This document shows, piece by piece, positions 17,096-27,400 of a DNA stretch of 64,000 nt; positions within the stretch are counted from its first letter, which is position 1; every line of letters begins with the position of its first letter. Location: the NCBI RefSeq assembly GCF_002813775.1, contig NZ_CP020370.1, forward strand, positions 3,621,501 to 3,685,500. The letters are read 5' to 3'. The DNA comes from Candidatus Thiodictyon syntrophicum (lineage in GTDB: Bacteria; Pseudomonadota; Gammaproteobacteria; Chromatiales; Chromatiaceae). The notes under the pieces are model-generated. The model was not told the DNA's origin, made no database searches, and was given only the letters and a program-made list of their open reading frames with translations. A program made the position numbers and the translations under genes.

Positions 17096-19908
17096 CCGCG
17101 GTGCCTGCCCAAAGGAGCCCGGGCGTCCCGCCCGGGCGTGCCGGCTATCCCGGGCGGGACGCCCAGGCTCCCGTGGCGAGCCTGGCGAACGTCAGTCTGC
17201 ACTACGGCAAGGTCGTGGCCCTGGACGACGTGACGTTAGACATCCCGGCCGGGCTCATGGTCGGACTGCTGGGCCCCGACGGTGTGGGCAAGTCCAGCCT
17301 GCTGGCGCTGCTCGCGGGCGCCCGCGCCGTGCAGCAGGGAGACGTGCAGGCCCTGGGCGGCGACATGGCCCGCGCCCGCCATCGCACCAAGGTCTGCCCC
17401 CATATCGCCTATATGCCCCAGGGGCTGGGCAAGAACCTCTATCCGACCCTGTCGGTGGAGGAGAACCTCCAGTTCTTCGGCCGCCTGTTCGGCCATGAGG
17501 CCGGCGAGCGCCGCCGCCGCATCGACGAGCTGACCGGCGGTACCGGACTCACCCCCTTCCTGGCGCGCCCGGCCGGCAAGCTGTCCGGCGGGATGAAACA
17601 GAAGCTGGGCCTGTGCTGCGCCCTGATCCACGACCCGGACCTGCTGATCCTCGATGAGCCCACCACCGGGGTCGATCCGCTGGCGCGCGCCCAGTTCTGG
17701 GACCTGATCAGCCACATCCGCACCGAGCGCACCGGCATGAGCGTGATCGTCGCGACCGCCTACATGGACGAGGCGCAGCGCTTCGACTGGCTGGTGGCCA
17801 TGGACGCCGGCCGCGTGCTCGCCACCGGCACCCCGGCCGAGTTGCTCGAGCGCACCGGCACCGACTCGCTCGACGCCGCCTTTATCGCGCTCCTGCCGGA
17901 GGCGCAGCGGCGCGGCTACCAGGCCGTGACCATACCGCCGTTGGTCGACAGCGGCGAGATCGCCATCGAGGCCACGGGGCTCACCATGCGCTTCGGTGAC
18001 TTCGTCGCCGTCGACCATGTCGATCTCTCCATCCGCCGCGGCGAGATCTTCGGCTTCATCGGCTCCAACGGTTGCGGCAAGTCCACCACCATGAAGATGC
18101 TGACCGGCCTGCTGCCGGCCAGCGAAGGTCAGGCCTCCCTGCTCGGGCAGGCCGTCGACCCCAAGGACATCGCCACCCGGCGCCGCGTCGGCTATATGTC
18201 GCAGGCGTTCTCGCTCTATTCGGAACTGACGGTGCACCAGAACCTGGTGCTGCACGCCCGCCTGTTCCAGTGGCCCGCGGCGGACATCCCGGCGCGGGTG
18301 GACGAGATGGTTCGGCGCTTCGGGCTGGCTGAGGTCCTCGATGCCCTGCCGGACACCCTGCCGCTGGGTATCCGCCAGCGCCTGTCGCTGGCCGTGGCGA
18401 TGGTGCACAAGCCGGAACTGCTGATCCTGGACGAGCCGACCTCGGGCGTGGACCCGATCGCGCGCGACCGCCTGTGGCAGTTGATGATCGACCTGGCGCG
18501 CAATGATCAGGTGACCATCTTCATCTCCACCCACTTCATGAACGAGGCGGCGCGCTGCGACCGCATCTCGCTGATGCACGCCGGGCGGGTGCTGGTGACC
18601 GAGGCGCCGGCCGAACTGGTGCGCCAACGCGGGGCGGCCACCCTGGAGGAGGCCTTCATCGGGTACTTGAAGGACGCCGGGGCGGGGGGCGAGGGGGTGG
18701 GGCCGGCGTCGGTGCTTGAAGCGGTTCCGGCGGCGGGGTCGAGGCTTCCCGTGACGCCTCGCGGGCGGGACGCCCACGCTCCTTTTAGCCCCGCCCGCGC
18801 CTGGAGCTACTGCCTGCGCGAGACCCTGGAACTGCAACGCGACCCGGTACGCGCCACCATGGCCCTCCTGGGCAGCGCCATCCTGATGTTCGTCTTCGGG
18901 TATGGCATCAGCCTGGACGTGGAGAACCTGACCTTCGCGGTGCTCGACCGCGACCAGACCACGCGCAGCCTCGACTATTCCCTGAACCTGTCCGGCTCGC
19001 GCTATTTCGTCGAACGCCCGCCGATCACGGACTACGCCGAGCTCGACCGGCGGATGCGCGGCGGCGAGCTGGCGCTCGCCATCGAGATCCCCTCGGGCTT
19101 CGCGCGCGACCTCGCGCGCGGCCATCAGGTCCAGATCGGCGCCTGGGTGGACGGCGCCATGCCGGTACGGGCCGAAACGGTGCGGGGCTATGTGCAGGGG
19201 ATGCACCAGGGCTGGCTGCTCGACCAGGCGCAGCGCCAACTCGGCCAGGATGGCGCGACCGGTGCCGCCGCCATCGCGACCCGCTTTCGCTACAACCCCG
19301 ATGTGCGCAGCCTGCCGGCCATGGTGCCGGCGGTCATCCCGATGCTGCTCCTGATGATCCCGGCGATGCTGACCGCGCTGTCGGTGGTGCGCGAAAAGGA
19401 ACTGGGCTCGATCATCAATCTCTATGTCACCCCGGTCACCCGCAGCGAATTCCTGCTCGGCAAGCAGTTACCCTATATCGTACTCGCGATGCTCAACTTC
19501 GTGGTGCTCACCCTGCTCGCCGTCACCGTCTTCGGCGTCCCGGTCAAGGGCAGCCTGCTGACCCTGACGGCCGGGGCACTGCTCTTTGTCATCTTCTCCA
19601 CCGGCTTCGGGCTCTTCGCCTCGACCTTCACCCGCAGCCAGATCGCGGCGATGTTCGTCGCGATGATCGGCACCATGATCCCGGCCATCCAATTCGCGGG
19701 CATGTTGAACCCGGTATCCTCACTGGAAGGTCTGGGGTATGTCATCGGCCGTATCTACCCGGCCTCGCATTTTCTTACCATCAGCCGCGGTGTGTTCAAC
19801 AAGGGCCTGGGATTCGCGCAACTGCAGGACTCCTTCTGGCCGCTTGCGCTGGCAGTGCCGGTGATCCTCATCCTGTCGATCGTCTTGTTGAAGAAGCAGG
19901 AGAAATGA
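17092..19908 (+). CDS. rbbA: RbbA/YhiH-type fused ABC transporter: two ATPase domains plus ABC-2 permease
   Basis: A 938-residue protein. ABC domain 1 has Walker [10 protein letters not shown] near 62, signature LSGGMKQK near 164 and Walker [11 protein letters not shown] near 184. ABC domain 2 has Walker [10 protein letters not shown] near 324, a degenerate signature [12 protein letters not shown] near 423, and Walker [11 protein letters not shown] near 443. An ABC-2 membrane domain covers about 575-935, with six hydrophobic segments. The order matches E. coli YhiH/RbbA in a yhiI-rbbA-yhhJ operon. Residues about 8-27 are encoded by a palindromic repeat (17114-17171). GTG at 17173 is an alternative start that would exclude it. 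A second repeat-like stretch lies in the linker near 18750-18785. Confidence 0.88.
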   Translation: MTAVPAQRSPGVPPGRAGYPGRDAQAPVASLANVSLHYGKVVALDDVTLDIPAGLMVGLLGPDGVGKSSLLALLAGARAVQQGDVQALGGDMARARHRTKVCPHIAYMPQGLGKNLYPTLSVEENLQFFGRLFGHEAGERRRRIDELTGGTGLTPFLARPAGKLSGGMKQKLGLCCALIHDPDLLILDEPTTGVDPLARAQFWDLISHIRTERTGMSVIVATAYMDEAQRFDWLVAMDAGRVLATGTPAELLERTGTDSLDAAFIALLPEAQRRGYQAVTIPPLVDSGEIAIEATGLTMRFGDFVAVDHVDLSIRRGEIFGFIGSNGCGKSTTMKMLTGLLPASEGQASLLGQAVDPKDIATRRRVGYMSQAFSLYSELTVHQNLVLHARLFQWPAADIPARVDEMVRRFGLAEVLDALPDTLPLGIRQRLSLAVAMVHKPELLILDEPTSGVDPIARDRLWQLMIDLARNDQVTIFISTHFMNEAARCDRISLMHAGRVLVTEAPAELVRQRGAATLEEAFIGYLKDAGAGGEGVGPASVLEAVPAAGSRLPVTPRGRDAHAPFSPARAWSYCLRETLELQRDPVRATMALLGSAILMFVFGYGISLDVENLTFAVLDRDQTTRSLDYSLNLSGSRYFVERPPITDYAELDRRMRGGELALAIEIPSGFARDLARGHQVQIGAWVDGAMPVRAETVRGYVQGMHQGWLLDQAQRQLGQDGATGAAAIATRFRYNPDVRSLPAMVPAVIPMLLLMIPAMLTALSVVREKELGSIINLYVTPVTRSEFLLGKQLPYIVLAMLNFVVLTLLAVTVFGVPVKGSLLTLTAGALLFVIFSTGFGLFASTFTRSQIAAMFVAMIGTMIPAIQFAGMLNPVSSLEGLGYVIGRIYPASHFLTISRGVFNKGLGFAQLQDSFWPLALAVPVILILSIVLLKKQEK
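17114..17171. repeat. Palindromic repeat inside the 5' end of rbbA
   Basis: GGAGCCCGGGCGTCCCGCCC (from 17114) pairs with 17149-17171 with one mismatch across a 12-base loop. It is in frame with rbbA and translates as a Pro/Gly-rich stretch absent from normal ABC N-termini. Related bases (GGGCGGGACGCCCACGCTCC) occur at about 18763-18782 in the same gene. Confidence 0.75.
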
Positions 19909-21035
19909 GGATGCCGCACCTCGCCACCATCTACCGCCTGGGCCTCAAGGAACTGTGGAGCCTGGCGCGTGACCCGACGATGCTGGTCCTGATCGCCTAT
20001 ACCTTCACGGTATCGATCTATGTCGCGGCCACGGCCATGCCGGAAACCCTGCACAAGGCGCCGATCGCCATCGTGGATGAGGACGGCTCCCCGCTCTCGG
20101 CGCGGATCGGCACGGCCTTCTACCCACCGCACTTCCTGCCCCCCGTGATGATCGGGCTGCCCGCTATCGACACCGGGATGGATGCCGGGGACTATACCTT
20201 CGTACTGGACATACCGCCTAACTTTCAACGCGATGTCCTGGCCGGACGCACGCCCGCGATCCAACTCAACGTCGACGCTACGCGCATGAGCCAGGCCTTT
20301 ACCGGCAGCAGCTATGTCCAGCAGATCGTAATGGGCGAGGTTACCGAATTCGTTACGCGTTACCGCGCCGCCGCCGCCCTGCCGGTGGACCTGGCCCTGC
20401 GCGCGCGCTTCAACCCCAACCTGGAGCAGTCCTGGTTCGGCTCACTGATGGAGATCATCAACAACGTCACGCTGCTGTCGATCATCCTGACCGGGGCCGC
20501 CCTGATCCGCGAGCGCGAGCACGGCACCATCGAGCACCTGCTGGCCATGCCGGTCACGCCCGCCGAGATCATGCTCTCCAAGGTCTGGTCCATGGGCCTG
20601 GTGGTCCTGCTGGCCGCCGCGGTGGCCCTGGTGTTCGTGGTACAGGGAGTGCTGCGGGTGCCGATCGAGGGCCTGGTGAGCCTGTTTCTGGCCGGTGCCG
20701 CGCTGCACCTGTTCGCCACCACCTCATTGGGCATCTTCATGGCGACGCTGGCGCGCTCGATGCCGCAGTTCGGGATGCTCGCGGTGCTGATCCTGCTGCC
20801 GCTGCAACTGCTCTCGGGCAACTCCACGCCGCGCGAGAGTATGCCGGAGCTGGTCCAATATGTCATGCTGGCCGCGCCGACCACCCATTTCGTCGCACTC
20901 GGTCAGGCCATCCTGTACCGCGGGGCCGACATCCGGGTGGTCTGGCCGCAGTTCCTCGCCCTGGCCGCCATCGGCGCGGTGTTCTTCACGATCGCGCTCA
21001 ATCGCTTCCGCAGGACCATCAGTCAGATGGCATAA
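19905..21035 (+). CDS. ABC-2 type permease (YhhJ type)
   Basis: A 376-residue membrane protein. There is one N-terminal segment (about 24-43), a periplasmic region with [17 protein letters not shown], and a cluster of five C-terminal helices from about 185. The conserved ABC-2 motif [18 protein letters not shown] is at about 202-220. The ATG at 19905 overlaps the rbbA stop. It completes the exporter: adaptor, double-ATPase/permease and second permease. The substrate is unknown. Confidence 0.9.
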   Translation: MRMPHLATIYRLGLKELWSLARDPTMLVLIAYTFTVSIYVAATAMPETLHKAPIAIVDEDGSPLSARIGTAFYPPHFLPPVMIGLPAIDTGMDAGDYTFVLDIPPNFQRDVLAGRTPAIQLNVDATRMSQAFTGSSYVQQIVMGEVTEFVTRYRAAAALPVDLALRARFNPNLEQSWFGSLMEIINNVTLLSIILTGAALIREREHGTIEHLLAMPVTPAEIMLSKVWSMGLVVLLAAAVALVFVVQGVLRVPIEGLVSLFLAGAALHLFATTSLGIFMATLARSMPQFGMLAVLILLPLQLLSGNSTPRESMPELVQYVMLAAPTTHFVALGQAILYRGADIRVVWPQFLALAAIGAVFFTIALNRFRRTISQMA

Positions 21036-21062
21036 GAGAAGACCTCTCACGGAGACACGGAT

Positions 21063-21209
21063 GTCGTCGTTGTCGTTGTCGTTGTCGTAATCGAGGTTAT
21101 CGAAGAACCCCGGATTCTCTCGCACCCTAATTGCCTCGCTTCTCCGATTACGACAACGATTACGACAACGACAACGACAACGATTGCGACAACGACAACG
21201 ACAACGACA
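21063..21209. repeat. (GTTGTC)n-ended inverted element, copy 1
   Basis: Left arm GTCGTTGTCGTTGTCGTAAT and right arm of GACAAC hexamers are reverse complements. They surround a core containing GGATTCTCTCGCACCCTAA. Copies 2 and 3 are at 30743-30880 and 32349-32460 (the last inverted), with the same core. The right arm here is longer than in the others and ends exactly at the ATG of the diguanylate cyclase gene, leaving no recognisable ribosome binding site. Confidence 0.85.
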
Positions 21210-23117
21210 ATGACTACGATACCGACAGAAATCAGCGATTCCGACGTACCCGCCCCCGCGGCGGAGTCCATCGTCGAGGTCAAACGCCAGGATGCCCTGC
21301 TGAAGACCGGGGCCTTGCAGGCCGCGATCTTCAACAGCGCCAACTTCTCGATCATCGCGACCGATGCGCACGGCGTCATTCAGATCTTCAATGTCGGCGC
21401 GGAGCGGATGCTGGGTTACGCGGCCGCTGACGTGATCAATAAGATCACACCGGCCGACATCTCCGATCCGGAAGAAGTCATCACCCGTGCGCAGGGGTTG
21501 AGCGTGGAGCTTGCCACCCCCATCACACCGGGCTTCGAGGCCTTGGTGTTCAAAGCGTCACGCGGCATCGAGGACATCTATGAACTGACCTATATCCGCA
21601 AAGATGGCAGCCGGTTCCCGGCGGTCGTTTCGGTAACTGCACTGCGTGACGATCACAATGACATCATCGGTTACCTCCTGATCGGTACTGACAATACCGC
21701 CCGCCAGGAAGCCGAGGATGCCCTGCTGCGGGCCGGCGCCCTGCAGACCGCGATTTTCAACAGCGCCAACTTCTCGAGCATCGCCACTGACGCGAAGGGC
21801 GTCATTCAGATCTTCAATGTCGGCGCGGAACGGATGCTGGGCTACGCGGCCGCTGACCTGGTCAACCAGATTACCCCGGCCGACATCTCCGATCCCGGGG
21901 AAGTGATTGCGCGCGCCGAGGCGCTGAGTCTGGAACTCGATACCCCGATCACGCCGGGTTTCGAGGCCTTGGTCTTCAAGGCCTCACGCGGCATCGAGGA
22001 CATCTATGAACTGACCTACATCCGCAAGGATGGCAGCCGCTTCCCGGCGGTCGTCTCAGTCACCGCGTTGCGCGACACTTCCCATGATATCATCGGTTAT
22101 CTGCTGATCGGCACTGACAATACCGCGCGCAAAGAGATCGAGGCCGAGCAACGCCTGCTGGGTCAGCGCCTGCGCGACCATCAGTTCTACACGAGGTCGC
22201 TCTTTGAATCCAACATCGACGCCCTGATGATTACCGACCCGTCAGGGATTATCACCGATGTCAACAACCAGATGGAGGCGCTCAGCGGGTGCACACGCGA
22301 CGAACTGATCGGCGCGCCGTTCAAGAACTATTTTACTGAACCGCAGCGCGCCGAGGCGGCCATGAAGGTGGTGCTGCTGAAGAAAAAGGTAACCAACTTC
22401 GAGCTGACCGCGCGCGACCGGGACGGCAAGGAAACCGCGGTGTCCTACAATGCGACGACCCTCTATGACCGGGACCGCAAGCTACAGGGGGTGTTCGCCG
22501 CGGCGCGTGACATCACGCAACATAAGGAGGCACAGGCGCAAATTCTCAGTCTGGCCTTGCATGACTCACTGACCCAGCTCCCCAATCGCCGCCTGACCAA
22601 CGAGCGCCTGCGGCAAGCGATGGCGAGCAGCACGCGCAATCATCGCTATGCCGCGCTGATGTTCATGGATCTCGACAATTTCAAGTCGCTCAATGACACC
22701 CAAGGGCATCACGTCGGCGATCTACTGTTGATCGAGGCGTCACGACGTATCTCCAATTGCGTGCGGGAGGAGGACCTGGTCGCGCGCTTCGGCGGCGATG
22801 AGTTCGTGGTGATACTCACGGAACTCAGTGCCGATAAACAGCAATGCATGGCCGAGTCCGGCATGGTCGCAGAAAAGATCCGCGCCGCTCTGGCCAAACC
22901 CTATGCGCTGACATTCACCCAGGAGGGAAAGGCTGAAACCACCGTCGAGCATCGCTGCACCGCCAGCATCGGCGTGGTCCTGTTCGTAGACCACGACGGC
23001 AGCCCGGATGACATCCTGAGGTGGGCCGACGCGGCGATGTACGAGGCCAAAGGGGCCGGACGCAATCTGATCAGGTTCTATGATTCCGGCCCCGGATCGA
23101 CTGTGCCGGGATTGTAA
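21210..23117 (+). CDS. Diguanylate cyclase with three PAS domains (PAS-PAS-PAS-GGDEF)
   Basis: A 635-residue cytosolic protein. PAS1 (about 33-158) and PAS2 (about 165-305) are near-identical tandem copies (IIQIFNVGAERMLGYAAAD-type core). A distinct PAS3 follows at about 320-440. The GGDEF domain covers about 450-620 with an intact active site RFGGDEFVV near residue 530, so it should make c-di-GMP from GTP. No obvious RxxD inhibitory site precedes it. The duplicated PAS is also shared with the kinase at 11498-13237. The start at 21210 abuts the GTTGTC repeat and lacks a clear ribosome binding site. Confidence 0.88.
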   Translation: MTTIPTEISDSDVPAPAAESIVEVKRQDALLKTGALQAAIFNSANFSIIATDAHGVIQIFNVGAERMLGYAAADVINKITPADISDPEEVITRAQGLSVELATPITPGFEALVFKASRGIEDIYELTYIRKDGSRFPAVVSVTALRDDHNDIIGYLLIGTDNTARQEAEDALLRAGALQTAIFNSANFSSIATDAKGVIQIFNVGAERMLGYAAADLVNQITPADISDPGEVIARAEALSLELDTPITPGFEALVFKASRGIEDIYELTYIRKDGSRFPAVVSVTALRDTSHDIIGYLLIGTDNTARKEIEAEQRLLGQRLRDHQFYTRSLFESNIDALMITDPSGIITDVNNQMEALSGCTRDELIGAPFKNYFTEPQRAEAAMKVVLLKKKVTNFELTARDRDGKETAVSYNATTLYDRDRKLQGVFAAARDITQHKEAQAQILSLALHDSLTQLPNRRLTNERLRQAMASSTRNHRYAALMFMDLDNFKSLNDTQGHHVGDLLLIEASRRISNCVREEDLVARFGGDEFVVILTELSADKQQCMAESGMVAEKIRAALAKPYALTFTQEGKAETTVEHRCTASIGVVLFVDHDGSPDDILRWADAAMYEAKGAGRNLIRFYDSGPGSTVPGL

Positions 23118-23123
23118 GCGGCC

Positions 23124-23262
23124 GGCCTTGATCATCACTCCGGCCACACATACCCTTGCGGCTACCCGTCGCGGCCTGGGGGCCGCTCCTACGCCGGCAG
23201 GAGCGGCCCCCAGGCCGCGACGCATGTCACCCTGTTAAGCTGGTTGGAATAATGATCAAGGC
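23124..23262. repeat. Composite hairpin, GCGGCCTGGGGGCCGC family
   Basis: A 20-plus-bp stem (GTCGCGGCCTGGGGGCCGCT and its complement, about 23168-23221). It is bracketed by GGCCTTGATCATCACTCCGG on the left and ATGATCAAGGCC on the right, so the whole unit is symmetric. Related elements lie at 42372-42397, 49829-49899, 56956-57023, 58688-58783 and inside cas10 (about 45742-45766). Confidence 0.8.
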
Positions 23263-23496
23263 CGCACGGCTTCTGCTCGACACCATCGCCTGTTTGCCGG
23301 TACTTATTTGCTTCCATTCACCCATTTTCCGTTCAGACGAACTATACTTGCCTTAGGCTCAGCCGAATCATTGTTGCGACCCTGAGATCGCGGCAGCGGG
23401 ACCGGACCAGCCGCGTCGGCAGATGGCGTCGGCTCTGCACCTACCGACCACGATGAATTGGAGCCGGTTCTTTCCCTCCCGTTTTTGGAGAATAGC

Positions 23497-23682
23497 ATGT
23501 CGATCGAAACAGATGCCGCCAGAAGATCCGCTGAAGTGGCTGAAAGTGATGCCCGTGCCGCTGAGGCCCATGCCCATGAGGCGGAGTTCAACGCGCTCGA
23601 GGCGGAGGCCCGCGCCAGGGAGGAAACCGCACTGCGAGGTATCGACGGCGAGGAAGTCGTGGTCCTGGTAGCGAGCAGCTAG
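23497..23682 (+). CDS. Small Ala/Glu-rich protein, function unknown
   Basis: A 61-residue protein starting MSIETDAARRSAEVAESDAR. Residues 5-45 are strongly helical and charged (Ala/Glu/Arg, a possible coiled coil); the end is hydrophobic (EEVVVLVASS). The ATG at 23497 has GGAG seven bases upstream, which supports translation. No family recognised. Confidence 0.5.
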   Translation: MSIETDAARRSAEVAESDARAAEAHAHEAEFNALEAEARAREETALRGIDGEEVVVLVASS

Positions 23683-23703
23683 TACCCGGTTGCAGGCTAT
23701 CTC

Positions 23704-23901
23704 GCATAGCGACCCCAACGGGGTCGAACATACCAGCCCAGGGCAAGGCCCTGGGTATGGGTTATCCGCAGCGCTTAGCCCTGAAAGGGCGTGACATAAC
23801 GCCGTGGCGCCTTATGTCACGCCCTTTCAGGGCTGGGCCGAATAAACAACGCTATCCCAGGGCGTTGCCCTGGGCTGGTATATCGCGCCCCTTCGGGGCT
23901 T
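23704..23901. repeat. Long (~195 bp) interrupted inverted repeat
   Basis: A central perfect 23-bp arm pair (23777-23799 and 23812-23834, AGCCCTGAAAGGGCGTGACA...). It is flanked by outer pairs (CCAGCCCAGGGCAAGGCCCT near 23733 against CCCAGGGCGTTGCCCTGGGC near 23856; GACCCCAACGGGGTC near 23710 against GCGCCCCTTCGGGGC near 23885). The outer parts are small hairpins themselves. Similar GCCCTGAAAGGGC palindromes are common in many bacterial genomes. Confidence 0.75.
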
Positions 23902-23992
23902 GAGACAAGAGATGGGTTTCGCTGCGCTCTACCCATGCTACGACTCACTGCCATTAAGTTGCGGCGCACTCGCCGACCGCGTCGGCTCTGCC

Positions 23993-24046
23993 TGGAGTCC
24001 AAGGCTTCAGCCTTGGCGCGCTCCAAGGCTGAAGCCTTGGACTCCA
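23993..24046. repeat. Dispersed palindrome, GGAGTCCAAGGC family, copy 3
   Basis: The same 24-bp arms as copy 1 with a different loop. The left flank (ACTGCCATTAAGTT at 23949-23962, then GGCGCACTCGCCGACCGCGT) is the reverse complement of the right flank of copy 1. Confidence 0.85.
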
Positions 24047-24109
24047 AAGGCCCGGCCGCCAAGCCCACCGGCCGCGCCGGGCGGCGCGGTCGGTGGACGG
24101 CCCGGCGGC

Positions 24110-24328
24110 CTACTTGACCACCGGGGTCACGTCCTTGTTGGTGCTGAAATCAAAGAGCCCGTAGGCCGGGCAGAAGCGGAAATAGGCGGTCGCGATCAGG
24201 ACCGCGCCGATAATGGCCGCCACCCAGCTGCCGCCGCGCACCGCGCCGAGGAGCAGGAGGACGGCAACGCCGATGCGGATCATGCGGTCGGTGGTGCCGA
24301 TGTTGTTTTTGCTGATGTCGAAGTTCAT
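24110..24328 (-). CDS. DUF2892 (YgaP-like) small membrane protein
   Basis: A 72-residue protein starting MNFDISKNNIGTTDRMIRIG, the hallmark of the DUF2892 inner-membrane family. Two membrane helices (about 16-32 and 36-50) follow, then FCPAYGLFDFST. The family often accompanies stress genes or rhodanese domains. It lies about 100 bases from the end of the P-type ATPase gene in the same direction. Confidence 0.85.
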   Translation of the reverse strand: MNFDISKNNIGTTDRMIRIGVAVLLLLGAVRGGSWVAAIIGAVLIATAYFRFCPAYGLFDFSTNKDVTPVVK

Positions 24329-24436
24329 AGCGAATGCTCCAGTTGAGGATGATAGACCTTGGCCTCCGTGCCGGAGCGGTCCGCGGCGTTCCCGGATGGG
24401 ACGGCGCCGCGGTACCGGTCCTTCCCGTCCGCGTCA

Positions 24437-27400
24437 TTACGGATGGGAAGCCTTGAGATAATTCAATTCATGGCGACTCGACGCCTCGCCGGTACCATTA
24501 CCGGGCAGGCGGGTGATAAAGCGGGCCGTCGGCGGCGGGCTGGGGGCCAGCCACCGGGCCAGCGCCTTCTCCACCTCGACCAGCAGGAAGATCGCGAGGC
24601 CGACGCCGATCGGCAGCAGCCACTCGCGCGCGGCCAGCGGGGCGGTATGGAACCAGAGGTTCATGACCGGCACATAGACGAAGAGCCCCTGCAGCACGAT
24701 GAGCAGCCCGACCGACAGCCAGACCGCCGGATTGGTAAACCACAGGCGCGGCCGCAGGCTCGACTCAGTCAGTGAACGGCAATTGAACAGGAAGCCGGCC
24801 TGCGCCAGCACCAGGGTCGTGACGGCCATGGTCTGCGCCGAGGCCATCGCGAGGCCTTGGCCGCGCTCGAACAGGAAGACGGCAATGGTCGCCCCGCCGA
24901 TCAGGAGCGACACCAGCGCGATGCGCCAGAGGAGCCGGGCCCCGAGGATGGGCGCATCCGGGCGGCGCGGGGGGCGCTGCATCAGGCCGGTCTCGGCGGG
25001 CTCGAAGGCGAGCGCGAGCGACAGGGTCACCGCGACCACCATATTCACCCACAGGATCTGCACCGGCGCGAGCGGCAGGGCCAGGCCGAACAGGACCGCC
25101 ACCAGGATGACCAGCGCCTGGGCGCCGTTGGTCGGCAGCAGGAACACGATCGATTTGCGCAGGTTGTCGTAGATGGTGCGACCCTGTTCCACCGCGTGCT
25201 CGATCGAGGCGAAGTTGTCGTCGGCCAGCACGATCGCCGCCGCCTCCTTGGTCGCCTCGGTGCCCTTGATGCCCATGGCCACGCCGACGTCGGCACGCTT
25301 GAGCGCCGGGGCATCGTTCACCCCGTCGCCGGTCATGGCGACGACCTCGCCGTTGGCCTGCAGCGCCTGCACCAGGCGCAGCTTGTGCTCGGGGCTGGTG
25401 CGGGCGAAGACGTCGTAGTTCTGCACGATCTGGCGCAAGGCCGCGTCGTCGGCCGCCTCCAGTTCGGCCCCGGTCACGGCGCGGCTGCCATCCCCGATAC
25501 CCATTTCGCGCCCGATGGCGATGGCGGTGCCGGGATGGTCGCCGGTGATCATCTTGACGCGGATGCCGGCCTGCCGGAAGGCGGCGATGGCCGCCACCGC
25601 CTCCGGGCGCGGCGGGTCGACGATGCCGACCAGACCCAGGAACACCAGACCCCCGTCGAGATCGGCGGGGCTGAGATCCGTTTTGCCGTCCGGGGGCGTG
25701 CCGGCGGCGGCGGCCAGCACCCGCAGCCCCTGGGCGCCGAGCGCGTCGACCTGACCCACCCAGTAGGCGGTGTCCAGCGGCTCGTCGCGGCCGTCGGCGG
25801 CACGCTGGCTGGTGCAGCGCTCAAGCACGGGGCCGGGCGCCCCCTTCACGAGCAGCCGCAACCCAGTGCGCGGTATCTGATGGAGCGTGGCCATGATCTT
25901 GGCCGTCGAATCGAATGGAATGACCGCCAGCCGCCTGGCCTTGCCGGGCGTGAAACCGGCCTTGCGCGCCAGGGTGCACAGCGCCCCCTCCGTCGGCTCA
26001 CCGATGACCTTCCAGTGGCCGTCGTCCTCGGCGATTCCCGCGTCGTTGCACAGGGCCGCCACCTCGATCAAGGCCAGGAGGTCCGGGGTTTCGGCGAGCG
26101 TGATGGTTTGGCCCGCGTGCCGCACCAGACCGTCCGGGGCATACCCGATCCCGGACACCTGGTACTGGCGGACGCGGGTGACGACGTGGCGCACCGTCAT
26201 CTCGTTGCGGGTCAGGGTGCCGGTCTTGTCCGTGCAGATGACGGTCACCGACCCCAGGGTCTCGACCGCCGGGAGGCGACGGGTGATGGCATTGCGTTGC
26301 GCCATCCGCTGCACCCCGAGCGCCAGGGTGATGGTCAGAATGGCCGGCAGGCCCTCCGGGATGGCGGCGACGGCGAAGGCGATCGCGGCCATGGCCAGGT
26401 CGCCCAGCGGGAACTCGTGTAACTGCCAGCCGATCAGGAACATCCCTGCCGCCATGGCGACGATCACGAGCGCCAGCACCCGGCCGAAGGCGGCCATCTG
26501 CCGGGTGAGCGGGGTGTCGAGCGTCTGCACCTGCGCGATCAGTTGGCCGATGCGTCCCAACTCGGTGCGCGCCCCGGTGCCGGTGACAACCCCCAACCCG
26601 GAGCCGCCGGCGACAAGGGTGCCGGCATAGGCCACGCCGCCGCGGTCGCCGATTCCCGCCGACTGGTCCACCGGGTCGGTGCCCTTGTCGGCGGGTATCG
26701 ACTCGCCGGTCAGCGCGGACTCGTCGATGCGAAGACTGGCGGCCTCACTCAGGCGCAGATCGGCGGGCACCCGGTCGCCGGCAACCAGCCGCACGGTGTC
26801 ACCCGGCACCAGGTCGGCCGCGTCGAGCCGTACCCATTGGCCGTCGCGCCGACAGTGGGTGCGCAACGCGAGCATGGTGCGGATGCCCGCCAACGCCTGC
26901 TCGGCCTTGCCCTCCTGGATGAAGCCGATGACGGCATTGATGAGGGTGACGGCGAGGATCACCCCGGTATCGACCCATTGCCCCAACAGTGCCGTCACGA
27001 GTGCGCCGGCGAGCAGGATATAGATGAGGCTATCATTGAAATGCTTGAAGAAGCGCAGGATCGGCCCGGTCTTGGGGGCGGCCTGCAGCCGATTGGGGCC
27101 GACGGCTGCCAGGCGCTTGGCGGCCTCCGCAGTGGCGAGCCCCGCGGGCCCACTGTGCAGGGCTGCGAAGACCTCGGCAACGGGCAGCGCGTGCGGGGCG
27201 CCGACGCCGAGTCCGGCGAGCGGGACTGCCGGCGCACGCCTCGGCGCGCGCTCGTCGTGGAAATCGAAGCGATAGAGCAGCAGCAGTGCGATCGACACCC
27301 CGCCCAAGAACCAGTCCGGTCCGATCAGCCACAATACGAAGGGCAGGGCCAGGATAAATACCCGCGTGCCGCTGTTATAGTAGCCGCCGGCACGATCCAG

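Noticed and set aside
17236-19239. Minus-strand reading frame of about 667 codons opposite rbbA
   Set aside because: Shadow of the ABC transporter gene; His/Gln/Arg-rich with no domain.
21063-21209. Hexamer repeats as a CRISPR or centromere-like iteron array
   Set aside because: The hexamers are directly adjacent and form two inverted arms of one hairpin element; there are no spacers.
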